A DNA stretch of 64,000 nt from Strongylocentrotus droebachiensis (taxonomy: Eukaryota > Echinodermata > Echinoidea > Camarodonta > Strongylocentrotidae): assembly GCA_035222895.1 (NCBI GenBank), contig JAVYIG010001836.1, forward strand, positions 62,001 through 126,000, read 5' to 3'. Every line of letters begins with the position of its first letter. The first letter of the stretch is position 1. This document shows positions 49,327-60,476 of the stretch, one piece after another. The translations under genes and the position numbers were made by a program. The notes beneath the pieces are model-generated. The model saw only the letters and a program-made list of their open reading frames with translations. It had not been told where the DNA came from and ran no database searches.

Positions 49327-50718
49327 TCATTTGCTCGGGCTTTTCGTGTTTTTCCTTCTCCGTTTCTTACTTGTTTGTTTGTCATGGTTAAATGAGAGTT
49401 CCGGGAATTCGGGTGTTGCTTCAAAAAGTTCATCTTCAGCCGGATCTTCAGTTTCATCATCTTCTTTGTTTTCATCGGATTCAGAGGTGGCAGACTTTGT
49501 CAGGAAACGTGTGATTCGCGTTTGTGCATCACGAAGGTTTGGTTCGCTGCTACTCCGCGATCGAAACTCAGACAGAATCTGGCTTAGCTCGGTACTTTCT
49601 TTTGCTTGCTGTTTGGGACCTCTTGATTTCTTTTCGCGGGTCTCTCCTTTGTTCGCAGTCTTGGATCGGGTCTGTCGGGCAGATGACGTCATGTTACTTG
49701 CTCGTTCATTCGTAGTTGGGTGTGCTCGGCTTTCATCCGCAGCGTTCGTTGTCTGGGTTACGGCTTTGTCATCGGTTGCATCAGCTGGTTGCATGTTTTC
49801 ATAAGCCGGTGTTTTCGGCTTCGAAGAACGTTGTTGTTTATCGGTGACACTGACAGTAGGGCATACATTCTGCATATGGCCGACATTTTTGCAGAGCCGA
49901 CATACCATCTCGTTGTTACATTTAGAGCGATGGTGTCCGGCTTGGAGACATTGTGAACATGTTACATTTGCCTCGGTGGTGGGCTGGCCGTGATGGAAAA
50001 CTCTGGCTCTGAAACTATGGAAACGCATAAATCTCGGGAGGGGTTGGGTAGGTGGGTCTATATACAGTACACGGTCTCCGGTTAGGCATTGGGTTAATTT
50101 GCCATCAACGCGTAGTTTAGGGTATATGACATGGCCATTGATTTTGCAATTTTTGGCCTCTAATTCGTCTAAGATGATACTTTCGTGCACTGAAAGGGGA
50201 ATGTCTTTTATCAAGACACGTAAAGCGTTCTCACTTTCGTGCGGGAGGTAGGGGTTTTTGTCGTACACTCTCACTGTTGTATCTCTTATTTGTATCCCAT
50301 CTGTGATCAGTTTTATTCTGTTTTGGCGTTCCTCTATGTATAGTCGCCAAAGCCCACCTATTTTCTGTATTCCATGTATGTCTTTAGTATTTACTGACTT
50401 GTTCACGGACTTGTACATTTCTTCTAATTCAACTCGGTTGTCGCCGGGAATGTTATTATGCATCACAAAGACTGGCTTACCGTGACCTTGGCCTTGCAGC
50501 GCCTCGGGTGGTGCCGACACGGTGGCATAGCTAGATGCGTGCATGGTGTTCAGTTGTAATTGCTGTATGAATCCAAAATGATAGAATCCTCTCTTTGTGC
50601 ACAAAAATATTAACAAATCTTTGGAACAAGTACAGTCGGGTTTGTGTTGTAAAATCCAGTATAGCTCAAATTCAAATATCAGATCTTTGTAGGGTTGAAA
50701 ATTTGAAAAGTTAGTCAA
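49327..50718 (-). CDS. LINE ORF1: nucleic-acid-binding protein with two CCHC zinc knuckles
   Basis: Intact frame of 463 residues. The N-terminal half holds an RNA-binding/gag-like region (roughly residues 80-245, unclassified). It is followed by two zinc knuckles of form C-x2-C-x4-H-x4-C at residues 254-267 and 273-286, then a hydrophilic Ser/Thr/Lys/Glu-rich tail ending in a KKRRRK-type basic cluster. ORF1 proteins of this kind coat LINE RNA and help form the ribonucleoprotein used in target-primed reverse transcription. The start at 50718 leaves only 55 bp of 5' UTR; the internal Met at residue 59 (50544, MHASSYATVS) is a plausible true start and would give about 230 bp. No frame break is seen, unlike ORF2. 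Confidence 0.85.
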   Translation of the reverse strand: MTNFSNFQPYKDLIFEFELYWILQHKPDCTCSKDLLIFLCTKRGFYHFGFIQQLQLNTMHASSYATVSAPPEALQGQGHGKPVFVMHNNIPGDNRVELEEMYKSVNKSVNTKDIHGIQKIGGLWRLYIEERQNRIKLITDGIQIRDTTVRVYDKNPYLPHESENALRVLIKDIPLSVHESIILDELEAKNCKINGHVIYPKLRVDGKLTQCLTGDRVLYIDPPTQPLPRFMRFHSFRARVFHHGQPTTEANVTCSQCLQAGHHRSKCNNEMVCRLCKNVGHMQNVCPTVSVTDKQQRSSKPKTPAYENMQPADATDDKAVTQTTNAADESRAHPTTNERASNMTSSARQTRSKTANKGETREKKSRGPKQQAKESTELSQILSEFRSRSSSEPNLRDAQTRITRFLTKSATSESDENKEDDETEDPAEDELFEATPEFPELSFNHDKQTSKKRRRKNTKSPSK

Positions 50719-50773
50719 AATTTGGGAGCTCGAAAATAGTCGCGTGCAACTGTTCTCGTGCGCCCTCTATCAA

Positions 50774-50787
50774 GATGCAGGAGAGTT
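50774..50787. repeat. Target-site duplication, 5' side of the LINE
   Basis: GATGCAGGAGAGTT, identical to 45221-45234. It lies directly outside the 5' end of the minus-strand LINE. Confidence 0.85.
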
Positions 50788-53705
50788 GAATTCCACTTCT
50801 GCTCAGTGGATTTCTCCATTTCCAAAGTTTCCTTTAAAAATGGACTCCCTTCATCACGATGTTTTATATTGAATGTTTTTGGGGAAATGAAAATATAAAC
50901 TAAAACTGTTGTTCTGTTCCTTTGCGAATAGATGTTTGAAATACGTCATACCTCCGACGACCGATTACTGTATCCTCTGATGTATTGCGACAGGTTGCAA
51001 AATAACAACGAGTTGACCATCTGATGTTACCTTCATCATCAGTTTCGGATTTAAAATTGATTTTGATTGGCGGTTGCTTAGTAGATTTACGTCGAAACTA
51101 TTTTCAGGCGACAACAAGTAGTGCATTTTAATCTACCAAAGGCCTCAGATGATTTTGCCAGAACTCTGCGCAGTAGTGCACATCTGCAATTCAGTCAGTC
51201 TCATATAGGATATGCGCCATTAGTTCTTGAATTCGACTCACAGTGAACCAATATGCACTGTCCAGGTAGAAATCGTTTTATATCCCGTTGATATGATATG
51301 ACACTCCACAAATGTAGCATATATATTCTGAAACATGATTATCATATTTTGTGTGTTATCATGATTTCCTTTATAAAAGCCTTAATATTTAATTTTTGCA
51401 GATTATATCATTTTAGGATTATGTTCCTCACCAGAATCTGATTTTCTTCACAATGACTTTGGAATACAAATAAGACCATCGCAAAGACTTTGAAGGATTC
51501 AACTTAAGGACACTATCAATACCCTTGATAGAAATCATGTTCGGATAACGTAATATGTCATGGAAATGTTTGCACATTTCTATAGATGACGCACGAGACC
51601 ATTGATATTTCCAGAATGCATTTGTGATCGTTTGAAATCAAATTTCATTCAAATATTCCTTTTCTCGAGTATTTACCGCATATCACGTTTGATTCGTGGA
51701 GAATGCATACTCTGCAACTTATAGAACCCAGAAGTATCTTAGATCTTGCTGTGCTGACGTAACTTTTCGTTTTATATCGCACATAGCTCCTTCATGAAAA
51801 AAATGAATTTGGTGATCAATACATGCATTTATATATATAGATGATTCTAAATAACTAATACTTAGAAAATGCTTTCTTAGATATATATGAAGAAAATTGA
51901 AGATATTTAGCAGGATCTTTTTGTTGTTATTAAACAATCGTATAATTAAGAGAAACAGAAATGTAAAGGACTAAAAGGAAACTCGTCTTATTTCAGAATA
52001 AACAATACATGTGACATTAGGTAAAGTAGAAATATCAAGTATCATCCTAAATTTCCTACATCTTTTGTACCCAACATTTGTGGAGGGCAAATCATGGTTT
52101 ACGAACTGCAGGTTAGATAAACATTATTTATGTTTTTGTAAGATCTCGAACCAAGCGCTCCCCTTGGCACAATAATAGTTAATCGCTATGAATTGATGAA
52201 TGAAATAACCAGTTCGTCAAAGGTCGGTGCATTTTTGTCTTCGTACCAATGTCTTTGAGGGGTACCCCAGGAGTAAATCCCGTCAAAAAGTCAGATTCTA
52301 GGAAACATCTAGGAAGTATTATAGGTGTCAGAACAATAACAGGGAACGATTTCGATATTTCCTCTGGGACAAAACGAGATTTTTGTATAAAGCTATTAAT
52401 GGATTGCCACTGTACTTGTTTTGTTTTATGTATATATATATATATATATATATATTTATTTCTATCCTTCTATCTGTTTCTCACTGCCTCCCTTTATACG
52501 TGCACACTCGCGTTCTGTCTTTCTCGTGTTAATTTATTTGACTTTTCACACATATCTTACCCGCTCTTCCATAATTATATTTGCCTTCTTTTGTTGATTA
52601 TCTGATAAATGATGAATCGAGATTTCTTGAAATGCGCCCGTCTTGGGAGACTCATATAGTAGGTTTGAGAAGCTTTGCTTTCCAGAAAGAATTATACCCA
52701 TCAGGATGGTTCAGAAGAATGTAGCCCACGCTTGGCACGGGTGATAGAATCTTCAATTGTTTGTACAATGCATCTTCGATCAACTAAAAACTGACGGGGG
52801 TAAATATTAAACCTTCAAATGCCGTGTTTTCGTTCCTGTCCTGGTTACCTCCTTTGAATACGGGTAAGTATCAAATTTTGTTTGGAATTCACTCAGGATT
52901 GTAGGAACTGTCGGACGATCAAAAGATATTCATTGATTGTCAACAAAAAAAGAACCGAGAGCTTTGGCAATATAAAATACTTGACGCCTTGCGCATGAGG
53001 CGCATCCATCTTCATTTGAGTCATATCATATGGCTGATTCTGCTTCTTTTGTTAAGGAAATGCACCCATTCGACCGCGATGCGCTGGTACGGTTCGAAAT
53101 TCACCCTGAAGTGAGTATAAAATAAAAGGAAAGGAAACGATGGAAAACAAATATTAATAATATACACATCATGACGAATCAAGATGTAGTTATGACAAAC
53201 AAAAAGAATGGGTGATACTACTAGTGCCTGCTGCTACTCCTATTGCTACTAATACTACTACTACTTCTGCTACTACTAGTACTACTACTTTATTATGAGT
53301 GACTTGTGGGCGACGCTATAGTATTTTCTATTGTGAATTACTAGATCAACTACGCCGACAGGTAAGCCGGACAAATGATGAAAACACACGGAAACAACAA
53401 TAGCAACAACAAAACAACTACTACAAATGTAAACAAGTAAACCGAAAAGTCTTCACATTTTAATATCTTAACCGACATTGTTATCCCATTGACTACTGAA
53501 TTATCCCATATTCATAGTCTTAAAATAGAAGGATCATTGAAATTGAAATATAGGTAAATTATACCTGTACAGATTGCTGAGAACCTTAAGAAATTAGTTA
53601 AGTACTTTTTAAGCCCTCACTAGTGTGAGGAATGAATTAAATGCAATTTTGATTCCCTTTCCAGAACACACTTACAAATTGACATGACGACGATAAACAC
53701 ATGGG
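50788..53705. other. Intergenic; TA and CTA microsatellites
   Basis: Contains (TA)n at 52431-52454 and a CTA/CTG trinucleotide tract at 53219-53291. No gene recognised. Confidence 0.55.
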
Positions 53706-53710
53706 ATAAT

Positions 53711-54285
53711 GTGACGTCACTGAATGAACTACCCTACATCACTCATTCGAGACAATGTTGGATGCCCATTGCAATTTGTAGATATTGGTTTAACGTTGTT
53801 TGTATATTTACCGCCAGTGGTGATATTTCCTTTATTTGGCACTTTAAATGAGATACACCAAATAAATGATACTTTCTTCAAATATTTGTTTGATTTGTAT
53901 GTTTAATATTTCCGTTCGAGAGAAGACTGATATCAGCCCGATTCACGATTCGCGGCTAGCTCGATCGCACACCAGGCTGGCTAGGGCTATATGACAAGCA
54001 AGCTATCGTGCATGCGCTACAGGCAGGTACATAGTACCGTACGTAAGCGTGCATCGGCAAAATTTTCTAGTTCGACTTTTAGGTCAATATCTCCCAAATC
54101 TCCATTGTCGTTGTCACTGTCCGAGGTACTTTCTCCTTCCATAACGATATCTCCAGGGGATTTTGATGAAGGTAAAATACATTTAAGTCGGCTATGATTC
54201 TGAATGGGTACGGCACCTAAAGCAATACACACACCGTCGGCAATCAGTTCAGCTGAGCTGCCCATTGTTCATTCAGTGACGTCAC
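53711..54285. mobile_element. Possible TIR element with CRE-like palindromic ends
   Basis: The 19-bp GTGACGTCACTGAATGAAC at 53711-53729 recurs inverted at 54267-54285. ATAAT lies just outside the left end (53706-53710), and one base beyond the right end (54287-54291). The inverted copy contains TGACGTCA, the consensus of a cAMP-response element. Inner sequences do not pair further. A small element with short TIRs is the simplest reading; a promoter duplication is the alternative. Confidence 0.45.
54017..54265 (-). CDS. Hypothetical 82-residue ORF inside the CRE-ended unit
   Basis: It starts with a good context (AACAATGG) a few bases inside the right terminal repeat. The protein has a Ser/Asp-rich acidic stretch (ESTSDSDNDNGDLGDID) and then VELENFADARLR. 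A GT follows ACG within the coding region, so it could be a first exon or a captured gene fragment. No family recognised; it may be noncoding. Confidence 0.2.
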   Translation of the reverse strand: MGSSAELIADGVCIALGAVPIQNHSRLKCILPSSKSPGDIVMEGESTSDSDNDNGDLGDIDLKVELENFADARLRTVLCTCL

Positions 54286-54384
54286 TATAATTCACCTGTA
54301 TTATGATCGTTTTCGGGGTCTTGAGTGGGGGTGGGGGATTCGTCAAGTTTAATCAACTTTTATAATTTTAGCTCGAATTTTAGT

Positions 54385-54543
54385 TCGAATGACAGAGGCT
54401 CCCCCCTGGAGAAAGCCTTCAAAAAGAGAACAACCTTTGTTATCAAATGTCTAGAGCTGATACAAGAAGGTGGAGACGAAAACAGATTAGTTTCTGCTCA
54501 CTGTGGTACGTGTTTCACTTTATTGGCAACTACTGAAGAATAA
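54385..54543 (+). CDS. Candidate terminal exon or chance ORF with overlapping AATAAA
   Basis: After AG-rich acceptor-like sequence (TTTTATAATTTTAG and ATGACAG) an open frame reads GSPLEKAFKKRTTF to SAHCGTCFTLLATTEE. Its TAA overlaps an AATAAA polyadenylation hexamer (54540-54546). The composition is protein-like, but no family was recognised and no upstream partner exon was identified. Confidence 0.18.
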   Translation, partial: SNDRGSPLEKAFKKRTTFVIKCLELIQEGGDENRLVSAHCGTCFTLLATTEE

Positions 54544-55643
54544 TAAAGCAGAAAAACTACACGGAGCGAAGACATTTCGGTCATTAATCTTTCCCAAATC
54601 TTTCCGTCATCTTAATTGAAAAAACTTCAAGGCGCAAAATTATAAAAGTTTTAAAGAAAAATCAAGCGATTTCCAGGTATTTTCTATAGATCACAAGGGA
54701 CCTTAGAAACAAATCCCAACACCTTTGAGATTTAAAAGTGAAATAAACGTCGACATCAATTTCAACTTCTCTGCTATGATTTTTCAGAATATCGGCGTTT
54801 ACTCACGTACTGCTTCGTTTAACATTACATTACGAATCACCTTCTACCTGCTTGCGGGGTGTTTTGTTAACGAGATTAAATTGCTTTTACCATTATTTAT
54901 TTATAATTAATGCTACACCTTAGAGAGAGCTAACGGTCACACCTTAGAGGAAATTGCCTTACCTCCACTACAAAATGCTCAATTTAATTACTGACACTCT
55001 CGACCATCAATGCACCCATATATCGTCATTACAAATATAAAATTGGTCTGCAAGTTTGACGAAGAAATTGGAAAAGATTTGCTCGGGGGCCTTCTGTATT
55101 CGGTAAATAACATTTAAGAGAAACTGAATTATTTTGTTTGATGATGGCCAGTGGTAAAGAGAAGGGACCTTTGGGAAAGTTTTCCCTGTCTAGAGTCGAG
55201 TTCTCACATTGAAGTTTTCTTTATTCAAATCACGTTTGGTGTTCATGTATGAGATCTGATTCGGCTGTTTTCACATCGCTGGGCAACGGCGTGTTAAGTC
55301 ATGTCGCGTATATAAGCACTGCATTATTTAATAATCACATTTCTTAAGCAGCTAAAAATCATTTCAATCTGCTGTCCTTACGATGCGTAACATGAAGCAA
55401 TTCGATAATCTCATCGCATGGATAACGTGTCGTCCCAATTCGCAGCCCATACGTCGTGAAATTTTAAACCACGATTTTTACCATAGAGATATGAATATAT
55501 AGCATGGAAAGCAAAATGATTCACCAGATTCGCTGTCCATGCGGTTTGAAATATTTCCATTTATAAAATGATGAAGCGGATCCTAATCAAATGATGGTTT
55601 GAGAGCGTACAGGTGACCAGGCTTTTATTTTGCCTAACACGTA

Positions 55644-55673
55644 ATTTTACTAATGACCGGTCATTAGTAAAAT
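55644..55673. repeat. Perfect 30-bp palindrome
   Basis: The half-site ATTTTACTAATGACC is followed by its exact reverse complement with no spacer. Flanks extend the symmetry imperfectly (TAACA left, TGTTA right). Immediately downstream is a diverged 27-bp direct repeat (AACATCAT(C/T)TTATAAA-like, 55683-55735). Confidence 0.8.
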
Positions 55674-57978
55674 CATGTTATAAAACATCATTTTATAAAG
55701 CAAATATAACATCATCTTATGAAACAAATAATACACATTATTTGTTTCGGGCAAGAGTAAAATTACCCACATTCGGTACCTTCGACTGTTCCAAATATAT
55801 AATATAATTCAAATTGAACCTAACATGCCTCTGAGAATCACGAAATTACCAACATGAGAACGCACCCTGTAGAACTCTCATCAAATCTTCTTTTTAATAA
55901 AATCTCTTTTCTTGTTAAATAAAATTCCCTGAATGGTTAGAATTGACATCCTTCGTCTATTTTCAATTACTCGTATGTAATAGATAAATAAAAACCCTCC
56001 ATTAGAATTTGTCTTGATATCTTCATGTGAATTTTCAAAAGTTTTGTACCTGTATCAATACATTCTGATTATAATTTACAATGAAAAAACTGACAATGTG
56101 AAAAGTTAATATCCAACTTTTGTACCTGTTTCGTTGTGAATGCATGCTAGTTTTTAATATATAAAGAGAAGGTACATCCCTTTCATAATTAGGAAATATA
56201 TTCAGGAACTACTTTTGAGTAGCAGCCACCTTTTTCCCTGAATTACATTGCAGCCAACGATTTGTGAAAGGATTGTATTTGGTTCTTATTGTTCAAGAAG
56301 TGTTGAATGATATCAATGAATTTTAAATCAATCTTTAAAAAGATTCGTGCGGATTGTTTCCCTTTGTTGAATTCACTATTAGATACAGAGTTAGAATCAC
56401 TACTTGAAAATTGTCATCCATCAATGTATTTTGTCAACTGAAGTCATAGCACCAGAACCGCTCAATTCATAACTTCCACAAATGCTGAACATAATTTGAT
56501 GCCAAATCGAGTAATTTAAAATTAAGTTAGTAGAGCAGACTCTTCGAATGTCCGTTGCCATCGAATCTTCTGTTCAAGAAATGATTGATTAATACATTCC
56601 TCCTGATACTATCTAAATTCAAATTACCCCCCTCCCCCATTCCTCATCTCTCTCTCTTTCTCTCTTCCCTTCCTTCCCTTCTCTTCTTCTGATCATCTTA
56701 TGCTTCATTAAGTGGTCAGTCGTCTTCGACAGATCACTTATTAGTTTCGTCAGGATTTTTTCAGTTTAATCATATTTATCCAACACGTTCTACTAATTTG
56801 TCTTCAATTAGAATCACTTTAGCTCTAATTGCATTTTCTGTATATAACTTCATTTATTTGTTATTCATGTGATTTTAAAAGGTCGTTAATGGAAAATGTA
56901 CAGAGTATATTAGACATCAAGTCAAATCTGATCAAACCAAAACGTTCCCATGTTAGCGTTCATTAATTAGAGTTCCATCAATAGTCAGTGGAAAGCTCTT
57001 AAAAATGGTATGGTGTTCTTAATGTATTTGCCTTTTCATGGGAGATGTCATCGTTCGAAATTTAAACGAGTTAATGGATTGATGATAAACACATTAGTTG
57101 AGTAATTAATGCAAGAAGGATGCAAAAATGAAACTGTATCTAGCGTTTGATACGACACATGATCGTGTGAAAGCCCTTCACAATCGACGACACACACTAT
57201 ATTTGCAGACCTTTTTGCCAAATCAAATATATGATAAATTGACATTCTGTTTCATTCCTTCTACATGACTCGCATTTTCTTTTGGTTAATGATACTTTCA
57301 GCAAGGACATTGTTTATCACGTGACTCAAATTCCCTGCCGGACGTATTTTTATATCAATTATTGCTCGCGACTGTCGCTTTCAATTGCACGTACTCTCAT
57401 AAGAGTGATCGATGGGCTGAGATTAGGCGTGCGATGAAAATATTGTGGCGCAAAGCAACGCCATTAATCAACATGGTGTGATGATAAAATGATTTTCTTA
57501 AATCTCACGGATATGATGAAAATCTGCCTTGCTTCCAAAAATAATTGCAGAATTTGAGAGCCTTGAATAAATGCCATTACTTATACAGCTGCTTACAGCA
57601 TGTCATATTATTAACACTAAAATGGATTTACCTGTCATCGAATGAGTTTTTAGTTACTCTATAATAGATGGCAGTTTATATAATTCCACATACGTTTATC
57701 ACATTCTGACACTACAGGTGACGATCTAGCTTGTAAAAACATAAAGAAGAACAAAAATAGTAATGAAGTTTCACAAAGTAACAGGAGACACCTTCATGCG
57801 TGCGCTAACATTCGGTTGCGGTGCGTAATGTCAGTCATCACTTGCCTTTTTCGGTATTAAAAAGATGTCTTACTGTCCCAAAATAAAGGTACAAGTAGGA
57901 CTGAGTATTATTTTTAGTAAATGGACAGATAGATAAAAGAATGTGTGAAGTGAAAGATATATTGAAGATGTGAAAAGT

Positions 57979-58043
57979 GCGAGAGAGAGAGAGAGAGAGA
58001 GAGAAAGGGAAGATGAGAGAGAGAGAGAGAGAGAGAAAGGGAA

Positions 58044-58082
<39 letters not shown>
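57979..58082 (+). repeat. GA microsatellite with an internal duplication
   Basis: Blocks of (GA)n separated by AAAGGGAAGATGA twice, indicating duplication of a composite GA unit. Confidence 0.9.
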
Positions 58083-60435
58083 GAGGGGGGGGGGTGAGGG
58101 TGAGGTACAATTTGTTCAGTTTTACGACGAACTTTAAACACAAATTTGGGGGAATGAGAGAAAAGATAGGAGGGGCATATTTGACTCTTTTGGGAGATGG
58201 TGGAGAGATACAGTTCAGGATGGATAGATAATATATATAGATATTATACATGTGAGCGTTGTAAAACATGGGAAGAAGTTTTAAGAAAGAAAGAATTAAA
58301 AAAGTGAGATAATGAGTAAAGACATGTGCGTGTGTGTGTGTGTGCACTTACCCATGGTGGAAAACGCGAACACACATACGTATAGGACCTTCATATCGAG
58401 GACAGACAGCGAAGCGCGGACGTCGGTGCCCGCGTATGTGGGTGTGTGAGAGAGAGAGAGAGAGAGGATGGGGAGGGGCGAAGTGAGAGAGATATAGCAT
58501 AAGCTAAATGGGTATACATCTTAGATAAAGAGGAGGTTGAGGGGGGGGGGGCGTTCCAGACACAGTGGCAGGCATGAGACATGAGTGTTCTGATTTCGTT
58601 AATGTGATCCTTCATTAGACCAAATATTTTGCTTTGAAGTAAATGGCATACCAAGTCCAGCTGTTACCATTTAACCGAGAAAACAATATATGGAACAAAT
58701 TTACATGGTCAGTAAGCAGTTATGGAAATATGTAAATATCTGTTACCAATTTCCTTTTGTAACTAAACCATAATAGAAGTGGAACAGATCGAGTATTCAG
58801 CATGTTAGCTGCTAATGCACTCAGCTGCTGGTGATTTCCTTATCAAGTATCATTGATAAAATGAACACATTTATGCCATACTTCAACTGAAGTAAACACT
58901 ATTGTTAACAATTAGTTTAATTTCCTGATTAATGATATCAGTATGGTTGCACTTCAAATCTTGTTTTGGTCATATTTTCCTAGTGAGCCACGACCATGTA
59001 AAAAAGTTATGACAATGTTTGCTTTTTGTGACATAAAGGTTCTAACTTGGCTGCCTATCGCGATTTCATCTTGTAAAGTTATTACTTAGAAAAAAAACCC
59101 CACAACTTCACAAATCTACAATTCTAAAACTGCAGTGAATTATTCAAACAGCATTCCCCCGGCGACGTTAAGATTTGTAATATTAAGATAAATTTTCTGT
59201 GCGAATTACAAATTAATAGGAACCCGACATGTATTGTAAAAGTCATTATATCTTCTTTGTCTTCTTCTTGACATTGGATGTACGAATGAACGAAAAAATA
59301 TGCGATTAGGTTGTGATTGGTGCAGTTACATGAACTATTTTCTTTCATTTTCATCTCTTCATTCTCTCTCCCACAACACAGGTCGTCGCACTGTCACCGC
59401 CAATCCTAAAACGAATAGCTTATACCATGAGGGCGACATAACGATGATTACAGCGACCAACCAGAGCAAAGGAAAGTAATTGCCAGGAGAGAGATGGAGA
59501 GAGCGAATGAGTGAGTGCGCGAGGGAGCGAGCATGTACGTGAGTGGGAGAGAAAGTGAAATATGCCCGCTCTTCCACCGATTGAAAGCGAAGCGGTCTGT
59601 GCGATCCCTACCAGTCTCTCGTACCACTGTCGTGAATAACGGATCAAAATAAAACCACTTCCCAACTCTCCGCCTGGCTTCCACTTTTTCAGTTTTTATC
59701 AGCCATATGAGAACAGGAGGGTGAAGCTGCGAAGGAGAAAGGATTCCTACAACCTTTCGAAGCATTATCGAGCGAGAGAGGAAGGATATTTCTTGATATT
59801 TGCGACATGTTTATGTGAGGGATAACTCGATATTTGTGCTTCGCCTATGATGCTTGGTTAATTAAATTTCATCGCGGAAGGGATTTCGTGATTTATTTTG
59901 ACAGCGAGTGGAATTACACTTCTACCCAAAATTGATTTGCTCCTAGTCGTCAGAGTCTACAAATCTGTGTAAATGCCTGGGTTGCTAGATGATGAGCGGA
60001 ACATCATTTCGTGCTGTTTGTCTTTTTAATTACATGGACATTGTACATATGTCAGATCAATTATATATATGTTTATATATATATGATTGATATTTGTCTC
60101 TAACGCAGCCTGTTGAACGATTTCAAGAAAATTATTTGCTCAAATATTTGATTTTCAGCTGCAAATTGAGACAGGACTCTTCTGATTTCGATTATTTAGT
60201 CTGAATCCTCTAATGGGCAATTAAAAGCAAATAGTCGTTTCGTTTGCTTTTGAATTTCCCTATTACACTAGTATTATTGAGAGGCAAATAATCATCGGCA
60301 ATTTGGACAGATTGTCTGTTTCTAAAGCAAAGGTTAAACACGATGGAGTGTTTTTATGCAAAACCAAGCTGAAAAAAGTTGTTATTTTGTTTGGACAGGA
60401 CGAACCGCAGGAATAGATTCATAAACGTTTAAGGT

Positions 60436-60458
60436 GTGCCGTCTTCGCGAGACGGCGC
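60436..60458 (+). promoter_or_regulatory. GC-rich hairpin just upstream of the receptor start codon
   Basis: GTGCCGTCT and AGACGGCGC form a 9-bp stem (one T-G pair) around a TCGCG loop. The hairpin ends 18 nt before ATG 60477 and 48 nt before ATG 60507. If transcribed it lies in the 5' leader and could slow scanning or influence the choice between the two starts. The structure is visible in the sequence; the regulatory role is inferred. Confidence 0.4.
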
Positions 60459-60476
60459 ATTTCCAGGAGATAAGGC

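Larger units (their letters stand above)
45235..50773 (-). mobile_element. Near-complete LINE (L1/Tx1-like, two ORFs), minus strand
   Basis: A 5.5-kb non-LTR retrotransposon. On the minus strand it has a short 5' UTR, ORF1 (50718-49327), a gap of about 150 bp, ORF2 (49173-45343, interrupted by three frameshifts), about 90 bp of 3' UTR, and a terminal A-rich tail (T-run with one interrupting G at 45235-45251 on the plus strand). The same 14 bp, GATGCAGGAGAGTT, lies at 45221-45234 and 50774-50787, marking a target-site duplication. Endonuclease plus RT plus a CCHC-type ORF1 fits the L1/Tx1 group; the exact clade is inferred. Full length, clean duplication and intact ORF1 indicate a fairly recent insertion. 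Confidence 0.92.
54292..60435. other. Upstream flank of the receptor gene; no gene recognised
   Basis: Mostly AT-rich unique-looking sequence. It contains GA microsatellites (57979-58082, 58448-58467), a CA tract with GTGTGTG at about 58328-58343, poly-G runs near 58085 and 58541, a perfect 30-bp palindrome at 55644-55673, and a more GC-balanced block at about 59370-59770 with overlapping minus-strand ORFs of no recognisable family. The promoter and any non-coding 5' exon of the receptor gene may lie here, but none can be placed. Confidence 0.5.

Noticed and set aside
49158..49475. 105-codon minus-strand frame bridging LINE ORF1 and ORF2
   Set aside because: Out of frame with both ORFs over most of its length; no motif, so treated as a shadow and not as a third LINE protein.
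57838..58347. 169-codon Ser/Leu-rich frame (-)
   Set aside because: Translation of the GA microsatellite on the opposite strand.
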